DNA of 64,000 bases from Onthophagus taurus (lineage: Eukaryota > Arthropoda > Insecta > Coleoptera > Scarabaeidae). This document shows, piece by piece, positions 10,370 through 23,800 of this stretch. A program made the translations under genes and the position numbers. The stretch spans positions 9,734,001-9,798,000 of the forward strand of contig NC_091976.1 of NCBI RefSeq assembly GCF_036711975.1. Direction: 5' to 3'. Below the pieces are notes generated by a model. That model was not told the DNA's origin, ran no database searches, and saw only the letters and a program-made list of their open reading frames with translations. Within the stretch, counting starts at the first letter, position 1, and every line of letters begins with the position of its first letter.

Positions 10370-11848
10370 TTATCGCTTGGTTTGTGCATCTTTTCGACAG
10401 CACCCCCATACGACACTTTTTTTTTGTATTTGATAAAATACGCTTGAATCCCCATCAGCTATAAACTTCAAATACTTCAAGCCATGCATTTCGATGATTT
10501 TCAAAAACCCTTCTACAATAATATCTGCTTCCATAGCTGACGAGGACCCTTGCCAATTTTTGAAACAATTGTGGGCGGACGCAATATTATTTTTATTTTG
10601 TGCTCGCTCACAGATTGAACAATATTTGTTCCGAACACCCAAGAATAATAGTTGGCCCGTTCTTTTGCTTATTATAACCCCCTTTAAAATTGCTATTTAA
10701 AAATATGTAATGGTAAGTAACATTTACTTACCACTCCAGATGCTGTGTTATAGTTATGACCTCTTACTCCAACCGCCATCACAATAAACCAATATCCATG
10801 GTATACCATCCGTGTCCACATCATCTGCTTCTTTAGCAAGTCGGCACTCTTCCATTCCTGCAGCCTCCATTGAATGCCATAATTGATCCTTCCAGGACGT
10901 AGGTAGCGTTCTTTCGGTTTTTGAAAATTTATACTTTGTTAGCATTGGAATTTCCAATGTTGAAAACAAATGATCAGTTTGGGTATAAGTACCACCATTC
11001 ACAATAGTTCCCTATACTACAGACGTGTTTGGCGAAAGTGTACTCTGTTTATGCGTGGAACACGAAAATTTCTTATTGCAGAACTCGCACGTTAAGATTA
11101 AATCACTGCATAAACCGTTACGTTTTTCGTTGTCTATTATAATTTTCCCAAACGTACATTTTTGTAAATGCTCAAACTGAATTGACAGTAAAGTTTCAGC
11201 AAAGTATTGAATATTGACAATTCGGTTACCGTGTAACATTGTTTTGGGAGTTCTTGTACTATCTGTTTCCACCGATAGCTTATGGTACTTTATGTTGAAA
11301 TATATTCAAGAACAGTTATATATTCAAAATATAAATGTATAAAATAATGTCTACCTATTGTACTCTGACGTAGACATAAAATATTCGCCGATAGATTTGA
11401 CTCGTGAATATACTTTTGTGGGTTTTATACAGATAAAGTCACTAATCTCGCTGAAATGGTAAAAATGACAACATAGGTTTTTTTGGTAGTAAATTTACTA
11501 ATGAGCTAGAACCAAGGTTTAGATTTACCTGTCCACATTCATGTCAGTAACTTCTTACCTACAGGAAATAAAAATTTTTGTGTATTTATGATTCATACAT
11601 AATTAAAAATACCTGTCCATTAAGTATTCCCCTTCAATGTCTTGCGTGTTTAAAGAAGAGGATGAAGTTTTCAATGATTTTCGTAAATCTTCGAATAGAT
11701 ATGATTCTTGACAAGTGCTAAAAAAATATATCAAACAGTTATGTTTGTAGTGTATACCTTTTCTTTACAAACTCTTGCAAATCATCAATCGATCGTCGAT
11801 TTCGCTTGTGAGGGCGTGATGGTCGTTGCTTGCCCGGAGATATGGCTA
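10370..11848 (-). pseudogene. Mutator-like transposase, multi-exon and decayed
   Basis: The minus-strand frames carry PWILVYCDGGWSKRS and GVRNKYCSICERAQNKNN, then FIADGDSSVF. These are hallmarks of the arthropod Mutator-like transposase domain, where the two Asp-containing motifs are catalytic. A Cys-pair segment (TCEFCNKKFSCSTH) lies N-terminal. Two upstream exon-like blocks, 11758-11848 and 11613-11717, have GT..AG edges and join in frame. The core is broken into at least three frames (10370-10642, 10754-11002, 11012-11272) and the 3' end stops abruptly. No terminal repeats were identified. Confidence 0.65.
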
Positions 11849-12130
11849 CTATAATAAAAAATAAGGTATCCCTGCTAACGTATGCCCTGTAAGCTAACAA
11901 TAAGTTGAGGTTTCCTTAGCATTATTATATAAATAGTAAATAAAAAATCACCAGCAATAAAACTAAAAGATGCACTATGAAAGTATATAACAGCAACAAT
12001 AATAACAATAAAACTATAACAACAACAATAACAAATAACAGTTCACCAAAAGAAAATTACGATATAACAAGATTACTAAGGCTTTATGCACGCTTCCTGT
12101 GATCGTATTCGACAACGAATGAAGTCTTAG
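11273..12130. other. AT-rich spacer with exon-like blocks
   Basis: Apart from the two exon-like blocks assigned to the Mutator-like gene, I see simple AAC/AAT-rich sequence around 11990-12050 and no further gene. Confidence 0.4.
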
Positions 12131-12199
12131 GCCTTCTACACACGGAACCGCTCGTCATAGACTAGTATTACACATGGCGACGCAGTGTCGCGATTTCGT

Positions 12200-12562
12200 C
12201 TAAAACATGCAAGCTGCAAGTCGCCCGGCAAACAACAGCATCTGGTGCTTGGCGTAGAGGATGGAAATGGAAGTAAAAATGAAAGTGATCAAATGGTGCA
12301 GTTTGTTCAATTTATTGAAAATTACCAATCTGTCGGCTAGAAAAGATCTAGCCGACAGAGCTTGGTATGCAATAGGCCAACCAATGAAATCGTTTGGAGG
12401 ATCTGTTAAAGATGGCAAAGTAGTTGGTTGGATGGCAATATTATTGCTTTCCAACCAACGACCAAATGTGGAAATCCAAATGATGCCTCCATCACTATTA
12501 CGTCCAGCATATCCGCACTCTATTGTTGAGAACAGACCATCAGCAACACAACAACCAAACAA
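12200..12562 (-). pseudogene. Harbinger transposase fragment
   Basis: A remnant of the catalytic domain, recognisable by ADGLFSTIECGYAGRNSDGG and the following GRWLESNNI. The first catalytic motif and the third acidic motif are missing. Near 12131 the sequence TTAGGCCTTCTACACACGG looks like a Harbinger target site plus terminus, but no partner repeat is found on the right, so this is probably an internally deleted or truncated copy. The rest, to 13198, shows nothing recognisable. Confidence 0.6.
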
Positions 12563-13302
12563 AATAACAGAATGATAGTTTTTACGATTAAAGTTGGTGG
12601 AGCCGGAATTTCAATATTTCTGAATGCAGATTTTGATTTGGCAACTGCCACACGTATGTCACAAACTAGCTCTCGAGAACTTCTCGTTTCCCGTAGTGAA
12701 CCGCAGTAATTTGGAATTAAGAATAAAAATAGATTGAAAGAAAACGAAATTTCACTGTTAAAGAATAAATTTACTTTATTTTTGAAAAAGAATGAATTAT
12801 ATTATATAAAAAAACAACTGAACAAAGATTTTAAAAAGTAAAAATTTTACGACGTAATCTATTCAACAATTTAGCTTTGATACATTTACTCTTATTACGA
12901 AATTTGCCGAGGTGGTTAGCAAGTTCAATGAGAAATCAGATATTGTAAGATTTTAATAACGCTCACCCATTTGTTAAAATAAAATATTCAATGAAGAAAA
13001 AAAATCCAATACAACGAATTTTATAAGTAAATTGTTATAAGTTCAAATCGCACGTCTCGAATTTAAAACACACCAAAAACTTTAATTTCCCGGTTTCGCC
13101 CGATGCTTTTCCGTTGTGGTGAGGCCGCCTCCGAACGGTCTCGACCTTTGATAATACCGCTGCCACCAGAAACAGTATTTCGCGCTTCCTAACTCTTAAG
13201 GCGGTGTGACACATAAGAGTTACTCGTATAATAGTTACTGTTATAGGAGTAACTCGGATTGTTTTCTTGCGAAGTTTACTCGTACGATAAGTCAAAATAA
13301 CA

Positions 13303-15134
13303 ATGGCGCCTTTTAAGAAACAACGGGCATCCCTATTGGGATTAATAATAATTTATAATGAATATCAGCGTCATTTAAGTCAACAACGCAAAATTAAGAA
13401 GACAAGAAAACGATCAGTTTGGGTAAATTCTTTTTTACAATTAAGAGACAACTTTTGTATCTAAAATAAATTACTAACCGATTTACTTGTTGTTGATGAT
13501 GAAAAATGTAGTAATTTTCTACGGTTAAATTACGAAACTTTCATGGAATTACATGAAATGGTAAGTTATAATAATTACTCAGTAATAGTGAATCACTGAC
13601 ATAATTGCTTAGAGATTGAAGAAACAATTAAGAGGCAAAATACAAAATTTAGAGATTCAATTTCAACAAAGCTAAAGCTAGCCATCGTTTTGCGTTATTT
13701 AGCAACTGGAGATTCACAAATATCTTTGGAATACCTCAGTCGCGTGTCTAGAACTACAATTTCGAAGATGATACCTTTGGTATGCAATGCAATATATATG
13801 GTCTTAAAAGACACATATTTAAAGGTAAGAGTATAATATAGTACACATTTGTTATGACGAGTTTATTTTGAACACTAATTTAAATATACAATGTTACTTG
13901 AATCTATTGCCATTTGTAGTAGATCAACGCTATTTTCCTCAACAGGTGAATTAATGTAAGTTTCACTTATGTAGCTTAAATTGGCTTGACGCCCTGATGA
14001 TGGATTGTCGAGAGGACTACCAATAGTAACAGCTAATGTAGATTCTGCTGTTAGAATTTCAATTCTCTTTTCTGATAACATCTGTTGTATACGCATCTGC
14101 ATATGTAGTGCTTCTTTTAAACGCATATTGCGTAACTGTGAGGCAACACTTTTGCTAAATTCTGAAAATTCATCATCATTGGTAGCGCATAGTTTGTTTA
14201 CAGCTTCTTTCAAGAACTCTCGATTTTCATCATGTTCATTTATTTTATATTTTTTGTTATAAGATGATGAAGGTGTTGGAGTAATATTTGATACCCTCTT
14301 GTTTTCATTACTCGATACCTAGAAGAATGAAAATTATTACTGACTTTGTATTTGCACGTACCAAAAACTGTAGAAGAGTGGAAAAGAATATCAAATGATT
14401 TTAACACTCGATGGAATTTTCCACACATACTGACTGTGTTAGATGGTAAACATATTGCTATAATTGCACTTGCCAAACAAGGTTCCTACTATTTCAACTA
14501 CAAAGGCTATCACAGTATTGTTTTATTGGCGCTAGTAGATACACGATACAGATTCATATATATAGATGTTGGTTGTAATGGTCGAATATCTGATGGAGGT
14601 ATATATAAAAACAGCCCTCTATACAGAAATAAATATTGAAAAGTCGTTGAATCTACCATTAACAGAGCCAATTGTGGGATGTCAAAAACCTATTCCTTAT
14701 TTTATGGTAGCAGATGAAGCATTTAGTTTAAGCGACACTTTAATGAAGCCTTATCCCAAATTAAAAAAAAATTAACTGCGGCGCAAAGGGTTTTCAACTA
14801 TCGTCTCAGTCGTGCTAGGCGAGTGGTTGAAAATGCTTTTGGCATCATGACTGCCAAATTTCGCATATTGAGGCGTACTTTAGAGACATCAGTAACAACT
14901 ACTGAAAGTATAGTTAAGTGCCGTTGCGTCTTACACAATTTCTTATGTTCCAAAAGACAACATTTGTATTTCAATAATACAGTGAATGACACCGTGCAAC
15001 AAAATGCTTTAGGTCAAATACAACGACAGGGAGGAAATTTTTCTTCAGAGTCTGCAAGAGATATTCGAGAAGCTCTAGCAAATTACTTTTTAAATGAAGG
15101 AGCCATAGATATGCAATGGAGAAATATATCATAA
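13303..15134 (+). pseudogene. Harbinger transposase, copy 2 (decayed)
   Basis: An N-terminal exon starts MAPFKKQRASLLGL at 13303 and continues, with frame damage, to a donor near 13561. A second exon (about 13611-13824) encodes an HTH-like segment with LRYLATGDSQISLEYLSRVS. The catalytic exon (about 14350-15134) shows LTVLDGKHIAII (first Asp), LALVDTRYRF (second Asp) and VADEAFSL (third acidic residue). Frame breaks occur near 14639 and 14775. The intron 13825 to about 14350 lacks a clean AG acceptor (TTTGCAC where TTTGCAG is expected) and contains the second exon of the opposite-strand gene. Confidence 0.75.
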
Positions 15135-15590
15135 ACTACTTATATGATTATAATTGTAAACACAAATAAATAACTTAAAAGTACATTATTACCTGTTCTT
15201 GTGAATCCAAATTAGATGTAGTTTTTCTCGAAATAATAACATCTGTTATGAATTTAAATTCTTTGTACCAAAATAATGTTGGATGATATATACTGTCTAC
15301 TCCAGATCCTGTTTTCTGACTATCCAACACTTTTTTACGTGTGTACTTTTTTGTATTCAGTACTTTTTATATTCCAAAGGCACTCGTTTTCACGATATCT
15401 ATAAATAAAGTATTTATGCAAGTGATATGACGGTAGTGTAGGTATAGTATTATATTAATTTTAATTATAAATTATAATAACTAACTTACCTTGAAATGAA
15501 TAATATTAATTCGTCTTCGGAAAAATATTTTTTCCGAACACTGCTTTCTTCTCGATCCCGATCAAGCACACACACTTCAGTTGACGCCAT
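13875..15590 (-). pseudogene. Myb/SANT-like accessory protein of Harbinger copy 2
   Basis: The gene starts near 15590 (MASTEVCVLDRDREESS), with FSEDELILF followed by pieces to 15193. A donor there (CAG|GTAATA) leads across an intron (14319-15192) to exon 2 (14318-13875). Exon 2 contains a coiled region (LRNMRLKEALHMQMRIQQML) typical of the C-terminus of such trihelix-like proteins. The intron contains the main transposase exon on the other strand. The first part has interruptions, so it is scored as a pseudogene. Confidence 0.55.
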
Positions 15591-15772
15591 CTTTGTTATT
15601 TCTGTCCTTGTCGTTTACTCGCATCCAGCTAGGATGAGACCTACGTTTTTATACGATTACGAGTAGCTGCCATACGAGTTGAAATGACGGGGTGACACGT
15701 AAAATAATGTCCGAGTTACTCCTATAACAGTAACTTTTATACGAGTAACTCTTATGTGTCACACCGCCTTTA

Positions 15773-16658
15773 GTCTGAAGGACCCCCAATTGATTTAGCA
15801 AATCAATCAAAACTAAATGACAAGCGGGCGGTCACTATTTCAGAACCGTGGGTTCTTGCACTGAGGCTCTGTCAGGAAAAGGGGAAAATCAAAAGACAAG
15901 TGTTCTAACTACAGTTAAACTATATTAACAAAATAACAAGAAATAATTGACAATGAACAAAATGAACCTTAAAATCTACCTACGTTTATTTATGACCAGA
16001 CGTTACTTAAAAAAAAGAGATTTTCCTGAATCTAACCCCGACAGCTAATTCTCGTTGACAGATAGGTGATAACGGAAACTGGCAAACAGACTTACTCAGG
16101 ACTTGTATTCCGATTTGGTGGCACGCCGATGGATCGCAACCCTGGATCCTTTTTGGTGGCTTCTCGGAATTTGCAAAGAATGTTTACAATTGAAACTAAG
16201 TCACAGTTCTCGATATGCGACGACACTTAGAATTGGCGTTGAATCGAATTCTTCTTCCTTTAAAGATATTGTCCTCAATTTCCGCTTATATCCATTAAGG
16301 AAGGGGCTCGCAAGGGATTACTATATGAATCTCATCTGAGCCTCATCACCGGCTCTCCTAGTGAACAAAGTCTTTGCGAGGTCTTGCCTTATTACATTAA
16401 TAAAACAATACAAAATTCCCTAAAAAAAACAAAACAAATAAGACATTACATAAAATACTAATTCTACAGCTTTGGAAGCCAGTCCTTTTGTGCTACTTCC
16501 ATCTTAGGCACTGCAGGGTAAAGTCTTTGTTGTGGCGGCTCCGCCACTTCTTCCGTTGCTACTGGTTGCTCACTGGCATGCGCCAATGGAACTGTTTCTT
16601 CCGCACTAGTTCTTGCGAATTGGCGGTCCCGATGCCTCAACGTGTACGCAAAACATTG
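15773..16658. other. Spacer without recognisable gene
   Basis: No supported coding region. It may be the 3' part of the retroelement or viral insertion whose glycoprotein fragment lies at 16659-17324, but no LTR or polypurine tract could be confirmed. Confidence 0.35.
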
Positions 16659-17324
16659 TTACACTGTCCCAAAACCGGTATTCGTACATGGTCCACACAT
16701 GGCTTTTCTCTGTACGAACACGTGATACCTCTGGGCAGTACCATCTGATTCTCGGCGAGCCTGGCTGGTACTACCCTCTCCTCCAAGGTAATTTGTCAGC
16801 GCTCCTTGTGCGATGACATCCGACCAACGGCCCTTGTGATCTTCATAATCGGCGCCCTTACACGTATTTTCTCCCGTCATCTTCCCGGCTATCAGGACGC
16901 TGGCGAAAATTGTGCCATTTATCGCCAACCCTTCTATGTTTTTTCCATAGAAATGGTACAGGCGACGCGTCCTGTGCATCTCATAACACATTTCCCTGTT
17001 CACCGGGTAGATGTATGATGTCAATCCGTTCCGTACGGCTGACATATGGGAATGCATACCGCAGTGACTAACCATCCTAGTCACGTGGATTTTGCATTGG
17101 ACGATGGGTATCATCTCCACTTCGTTCAGTTGGACGAGCTGCACCTTTTCAATGGACGCCGTCACGGTGTTGGCTGGCGTCTTGCAGGCTCCGATGTTCG
17201 TGAGGCTGTAGGTGCTGATATTCATTTTGCTGTTCTGGCAGTCGTAGGCGATGATGGCCTCCACTCCGATGGTGAAGATTGCCACGAACGCGATGACCTG
17301 GAGAATGAACATCTTCGTCTCCAT
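16659..17324 (-). pseudogene. Viral-type envelope glycoprotein fragment (endogenous viral or env-bearing retroelement)
   Basis: A 221-residue frame starts with a clear signal peptide (residues 1-23, hydrophobic LQVIAFVAIFTIG) and continues into a Cys-rich ectodomain. That part includes MVSHCGMHSHMSAV and NISTYSLTNIGAC, with N-glycosylation sites such as NGT. The pattern resembles chuvirus-like glycoproteins that occur in insect genomes, often as env of BEL/Pao elements; that assignment is from general recognition. The ectodomain is cut short after about 200 residues and no membrane anchor is present, so it is not a full glycoprotein. A possible splice acceptor lies just before the ATG. Confidence 0.5.
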
Positions 17325-20300
17325 AATTCCTTCTTTCGTGCGACAAAATCAACTAAAACACATCAAACAAAACCAAAATCAATGCTACGGTTACATGTGC
17401 AATCGGTACTACTCATGCACTAATGCTACAACAACTGAAAGTAAAAAAAATAAAACGATAATCAAAACCCATGCGATACGCTTAAATGCGTTTCGGAAGA
17501 ACCCAGCTGTGTTCCGGTGCTGGTCCTCGACTTCTCAGCTGGTATCTCAATGGTACATGTATGGGTCGCTCCTCCACCATGGTGACCTCGTCTGAGACTA
17601 CATCCTCGTATTCAGTTTCGGTTTCTGTTTCAAAAGAATCCTCTTGTAGCTGTGAAAACTGAAGAACTCCTCTGAAGATCTCTAACCCTACAGGTTTGTA
17701 ACGTCCATTTTTGTGTTATTGTGATTTGTCTGTAACTGTTAGAAATCGGGGAATTTATATACCAATTTTGTTGTTTACCTTGTTAATTTTTGTTTTTTTT
17801 TACAGCAAGCCAAATTTGGAAACACTTAAAAATCCTTTTCTTTCCACCACTTCTTAAAAATCCTTTTCTCTTCACGCACATTAATTTTCCTTTTTCCGTA
17901 TACATTTTATAATGACTACTACGCAATAAAATCTTAACCTTAAACTTTTTTTCTCTTCTTCATTTCTATTATAAATTTTGTTTACATTTTTAAGTTCGTA
18001 CTGTCAATAATAGAGGGAGGGAGTGATTTTGAATTTTTGGCACCGCGCGATTTTAAAGCGAGTTTTTTGGATAAAATTTTGGGGAATGAATACCCGGGCG
18101 CGATTTCATTCTTCCTCTTTTGTAGCCAGCATTCGTAGTGCTAAGATTGGTAACAATTGTATAGTCGTCGACATTTTGAAAAGTTATCTACGAGGTTCAA
18201 TTTTTGGGTCGAGCTATATCTGATTTTATCAGGATTTGGGTTATTCAATCAGTTAATTTTCGTACGGAATTGGTTCCTACGATTACGGTTTTACTGGATT
18301 TATACGCACGTTTACGAAATTATAATCGTTTACTGGTTAAAACCTCATACCATCTTGAGGTAGGTTTAAACATTTATATTTTACAATCCTAATTCTAACT
18401 TATCCTAAAACTACTACTACTAACAAACATAATTTCCAGGAAAAAAAAGAAAAAAAGATCCTCCATCCACGCTAAATAAAATCACTCATTCTTCCATTCA
18501 TCCAAACACACAACTATTTACAATTTATATACAATATTTCTCTTTCTTTGAAACATAGGTTTTTTTTGTACTTTATACTCCTATCCTGGAATAAACACGT
18601 TATTTCGTCAGAACCAAATTTCCTATATTACCTTGGACCAGACCATTGTTTCCGAAGGAGGTTTGCTGAACGTTTTTTTGGTAAATTCGTCGTTTCTTCG
18701 TGTATGAAGAGTCCGGAGTAAAGGTCAGAACTTTCCTTTTAATTACTGTAAGAAAGAATTCAATTCTGTTAAGATACTTTTTTTGTATTATATAAATTAG
18801 AATTTTTTTATATACTTACCAGTTCAATTTAATTAACTTCACTTACCGTAAACAATTTCTCCGGAACTCAATTTGAAACTAAATCATTTTGGTTATTGTT
18901 CAATTTTTTTTGTTGTTAATTTTGATTTTTGTCATTTAATTAATTTTGTTTTTGTAAAGATAGATCAGTCTATTAGGGGAGTTTTCATTTTAGTTTTGAA
19001 TACTTTTGATTTTCTTTTCCGTTCACCTGATCGAGCGCTCGTGTCATTCGGGAACGTGTCGCGGTCAATACTTAGTTTATTTTTTTTTATTTCTTTGATT
19101 ACCTTTTTTTTTATTTCATTTTGCTTTTTACTACCCCTAATCATTCGGGACTATTTCTTTTTTTGTCGAATTATTTTCGATATTCTTTTTTTGGTTTATT
19201 TTTATATTTACATTTATTTTTTTTGTTTACCATTTATTTTTTTAATAATATTATTTCTTTTGTATATGATTTTGCCGATTTCTTGTGTTGTGTTATATGT
19301 TGGTGTTGTCGAACCTTTTTCTTTCCAACCCTCTTCGCAGTTAGAGCGATCTGCAACTGAAACTGCGTGGCGCCTTATAAATTCAGACCCACCCCATCTT
19401 CACTGGAAAGCCGAGGTGTTGCAGATCTGTGCACTTATTTTTAAGGGTTCGATAGTGTTGTCGTTTCTTTTTGTAGAGAAGTCGTCACAGGTTCTTGTAC
19501 GTTGATATCTTCTCCGTCGGTGGTCTTCCGGGAACCCTGAAACAGACTTGGCTCCTCCGCCGATATATTATTGTTGCAGTTTTTATTGTTGGTTCGACGT
19601 GTTCTATTCCTATCGATCTCTTCTGGTAATATTAATATTAAAAACTAAAGGATTAATCAATAATACAACCATTCATCGCCATCGAAAGCATTATTAGTGC
19701 CAGTTATAGCCACTCGAACTATATTCAAAACTTTTTCATGTATGTCACTCATTTTCTTTTTAATGCATGAACCACCGCCTGTTCCTCGATTATAATTTTT
19801 GATTTTGTTGTACTCGTCTTTTGTGGTTTTCTTTAAACAATCTCACTTATTTCTTAACATTTTTGATGTTTTTTTTTTGTGTGAATTCAATATATTTGTT
19901 ATTTCCTCCCAAATATCGTCTTTTTGTTTTTTTGGAATAATAATAATAATAATAATCTTTATGTCGCGAATCATAAGCCACCGGTCTTACGTTCCACGAT
20001 GGTTCGGAAACAAAACGCTTACAAAGTCATTGATCAACGTTTATTTCAACAAAGCACGTGTTATTATAACCACTCGAACTCAATACATGAGCCATACATG
20101 AGCCGGGCGAACGCGCTACAACCACGACGGAGTTCTAAAAGCTACTACACAGAACAGTAATATAGAGAAGTGCGCACTCTGTTAAAATAAGAGGAACACT
20201 ACCCCCTCCAGATTCGTATGGCACACACGCGGGAAATTTGATTTCTATATACTTTACTTTCACTTCTCTATTTTCCTAAATTGAATTCTTTATTTCAAAA

Positions 20301-20893
20301 ACCACCAAAAAGTGCCATTTTAAAATATTTAGCATTTTTTAGTTGGCCTTAGAAATAAAAATTCAATATATTTCTACAACATTTTTTATGTATTGAGAAA
20401 TAATAACACAAAACACGACGTTATTAAAATTTATTAAAATTTATATTACAACAAAATTTAAATACAAAAATAACATATATTGTTTCTAGAAAATATATGA
20501 ATAAATAAACAATAAATATAATACAACAAAAACTTAAAAATCATTTTAAACAAAATATAAAAAAAAACTTAACAACCATCTTTGATAAAATAATACTTCT
20601 TGGTAAAAATAAATCTTGTATTCTTCTTCCATGTGTATTGCACCCATGCTCACATAAAACAAAATAAACTGTTAGGAATATTCTTAATATTTCTTTTTTT
20701 TAAACTTTCTCTTGTTGACTTCGTTAATATTCTTATCTTTTAAATATTTATATACATTTAAACGAATACATTTATCCATAATCAAACATTTAATATCATG
20801 AATTTGACAAAATTGATAAGAATTAAAGAAGTCTACATTAGAATTTTTAAATATGCTCTCAATTGGGCTTAAGTGACCATACTTATCAAGAAA
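17325..20893. other. Long AT/T-rich stretch without supported genes
   Basis: T-rich, low-complexity sequence. Open frames here, such as a 210-residue Phe/Ile/Leu-rich frame at 18873, reflect T-runs rather than coding signals. A small AAT repeat lies near 19938. The segment may include LTR or untranslated parts of the element bearing the glycoprotein fragment, but I cannot place its borders. Confidence 0.4.
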
Positions 20894-23181
20894 TTAATAC
20901 ATTCTTTCATGGACTGCATCAACCATCTTAATAAGCCCGTCACTTGCATAACTTAAATGTGTCTCATTGTTATACTCTTTGAAAGAAGTAAACAAATGAT
21001 TCTCGTTACATTCTGCAGAATATAAATTTTCTCGGCATGTATCACAGTCCGGAATATGTATATTCTTCAGAAAATAACCAGCCACATAAGCCGTTGCTTG
21101 ATTATCTTTTATACTTGGGTTTAGTTCAATATCTGAGAAAACAGGATTTGAATCCATTATATCACTAGAATGAAAATCCTCTGGAAAATGTACTAACAAA
21201 TCTTGTAGATTCCCCAAAGACTCACAATAATCGTCTTGACAATTCCGTCCCCTACTTAAGGGTACAGAAAAGTTGTTAACGACAAGAGTCTTTAAGGCAG
21301 CTACAAATTGATGACATGTAGGATTAGTGTTAAAAAAGCCATGTTGGCGTACTTGACAAAATAAATTTTCCAGCGGATCTTTTTCACTTAAATGATTCCA
21401 AAGGAAAATAACTGAGTCTGCCAACCTTTAAGAAATCTAACTGACTTTGTACAGTCCCTACCGTTCCTATCAATCATTTGCCATTTGGTGATTTAGGTAA
21501 CAAATTGGACCAGAACTGTAAATGTGGGGAATCTTTTCATAACGCCGAAACTCTTTACCATTTTTTGGATATCGAACCCACCCATTCAGCGAATCAAACA
21601 ATTGATCCATCAAATGAACAAATTCGGCAGTAGCTAAAGATTCAGCAGGTAAATCTTTAGTTACATGAAATGTTTCTATCGATGCAGCAACTGTGTGACT
21701 CAACTGAGCAGCAGCCACTTTCACCTTCATTTTAATATAACTATTATCAAAATTGAAATACTCTGATTTTAGTTTTGGCAACTGTTTGTAGGTTCTACGC
21801 TACTGATCTAAATTGAAGGCAGACTGAATATGTACAAACTTTGCGCGCTTATTGCTTTCATACGCAATATCATATCGCAACAACGCATTTCGTGTATTCT
21901 TTAGTAAATGTGGCAGGTCATAGATTGTACATAATTTTTCTCCGTTTACTTCAAACACATAATCGTCGTTACCACAAAGTAATTTACATGCAGCCACATT
22001 AGTAGACCCCTGATCACAAACAGTTGCGACCACCTTCAGCCCAATTGCTTGCAAATTACTAATTATTTTTACAATTAATTGCTTTAGGGAAGTAGCTGCT
22101 ATTGTATTTTGAACAAAATAATAAGCAACAACTTACTTATAATTTTTTTGTACCCCTCTGACCATGAAAACCAATGCATGATTTGCCATTTTGTTATTGG
22201 TTCCGAGTTCACCCAGATCTTCGAATCCCGAAATTCTTTGTTCATGAGCCTCATAATGAAGCCCACTACTAAGTTGAACTTCGTCGAAAATGAGGGTGCA
22301 ATACTTGTCAACATCATTCATGTTCCTAACCTGACGTTTAAGATAATCCATAACATTTGGATTTATACCGGTACGAAAAGACATGTTGGACAACAGGCCT
22401 TTTAAAAGTCTTATTGATGGTAATTCAAAATGAGCTTGTAGATAACGATATAATCGTGGGCTTCTTTTGTGGATAGATAAAGCAAATGCTTTATCTTCCA
22501 TAGTCCACCTTTTACCTGACGGAGCTCTACTAGATTGCGTAATTGAGAATTAATAAATTCCTTTGTTACAGAATTCAAAGTAAATTCGATGAACTCAAAT
22601 CGACCCTCGTCATATAGTTTCCTAACAAAGCTCACATCAGCTTTAGCGCTTTTCAGCTGTGATCTTAACTTTGACAATTTCGATTGTATATTACGATGAA
22701 TTTTAACATTATCACGCGGGTCTAAATTTTCTTTTAAAACTTCTGTTGTTTCAACATTATCCTATGTACCGCTCAAATCTACACTATCCGAATGGCAAAC
22801 AGCATTAATTTCACTAGATTCAGCATTATCAGGAATAATTGAAAATGGATTACTGGATATGGAATTATTGGATGCTTGGGATGTCATGGTAGATGTCCTA
22901 GGATAGGGTTTCGGACAGCAATTATATTTTAAACGGATGTTATCAGGACTGCTATAATCGGAATCAGAAATGGTCTTCGCAAATAAACTGATTATCTGGT
23001 TTTAAATGGTTATCTAATCTACAAGCATTTTTCCAACGTGAGAGTGTGTCTGGATCTTTTGGAAATCGGTAAATTTTTTTATTGTTAGGGCTATTTGTGT
23101 AATAGGAATTTTGACATGAAGGATATTTACAAGACCATTTTTTGTGAAGAGGGAAGATGATGCCTTCACTATATTAGCCAT
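20894..23181 (-). pseudogene. P-element (THAP) transposase, decayed
   Basis: Near 22980-23145 a THAP-type C2CH zinc finger is readable (SCKYPSCQNSYY, then RWKNAC, then CEDH). A coiled segment follows at 22411-22677. Next comes the RNase-H-like core with INPNVMDYLKRQVRNM, TLIFDEVQLSSGLHYE and ALVFMVRGVQ (22133-22501). A GTP-binding-like insertion has VCDQGSTNVAACKLL (21800-22054), and the C-terminal part is at 20894-21781. At least five frame changes make it non-functional. The P-element enzyme normally uses GTP and bound metal to excise the element. Terminal repeats were not found. Confidence 0.8.
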
Positions 23182-23193
23182 TGTGACTCAAAT

Positions 23194-23225
23194 AAATTAT
23201 AAGAGACAATTGTCTCTTATAATTT
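23194..23225. repeat. Perfect 32-bp palindrome
   Basis: AAATTATAAGAGACAA followed by its exact reverse complement, with no loop. It lies 13 bp upstream of the THAP-gene ATG at 23181 (minus strand), so it would fall in the 5' untranslated region or promoter. Confidence 0.85.
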
Positions 23226-23800
23226 AGTAGCACAAAAACAATCTATACTAAAATTTATGATATAAAAGCTTTACTTACATCAACGTTTTGTGGACCTAAA
23301 ATTAAAAAAAATATATTAATAATCATTCATTGAAATGGTAACTGTTTAATTTATAATAGTAGTTTGGTAATAAGCAAGTGTTTACATAATATACTTAATA
23401 ATTTAAAAAAAATTCTGTTTGTTTCCATGTTATGTCAAACATAACCTCGAAACGTATACACGAATTATTTTATATAATAATTGATGTATTATAATTTATA
23501 ATCAACACATAACTTGATAAACAGTTAAAAATCAGTACTAATGTAATAGCAGCGTTGCCAGGTCAAAATTTTAAAAGTTACTAGATTGAACTGAAAAAAA
23601 TCACTAGATTGACAAAAATTTCACTAGATTTTGAATGTGAAGAATGAAGATTTAAAAATAAAATAATTAGAAGTTTGTTTATATTTTTTATTTAAAAGTA
23701 AGTATGTATTGAAATTTTTACAAAAATTAAAACAAAAATATAATATACAAAAATATAAAAAAATATACCTCCAATATTTAAAAACAATAAAAAATAACAA

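Larger units (their letters stand above)
13199..15769. mobile_element. PIF/Harbinger DNA transposon, copy 2
   Basis: Terminal repeats of more than 50 bp begin AGGCGGTGTGACACATAAG at the left, and the inverse ends at 15769. The TTA target duplication lies at 13196-13198 and 15770-15772. Length is 2571 bp. It carries a plus-strand transposase and a minus-strand Myb/SANT-like gene, both decayed. The terminal repeats are internally repetitive, with GAGTTACTC and its inverse recurring. Confidence 0.9.

Noticed and set aside
18873-19505. A 210-residue open frame rich in Phe, Ile and Leu
   Set aside because: It arises from T-rich low-complexity DNA, has no recognisable domain, and overlaps other accidental frames.
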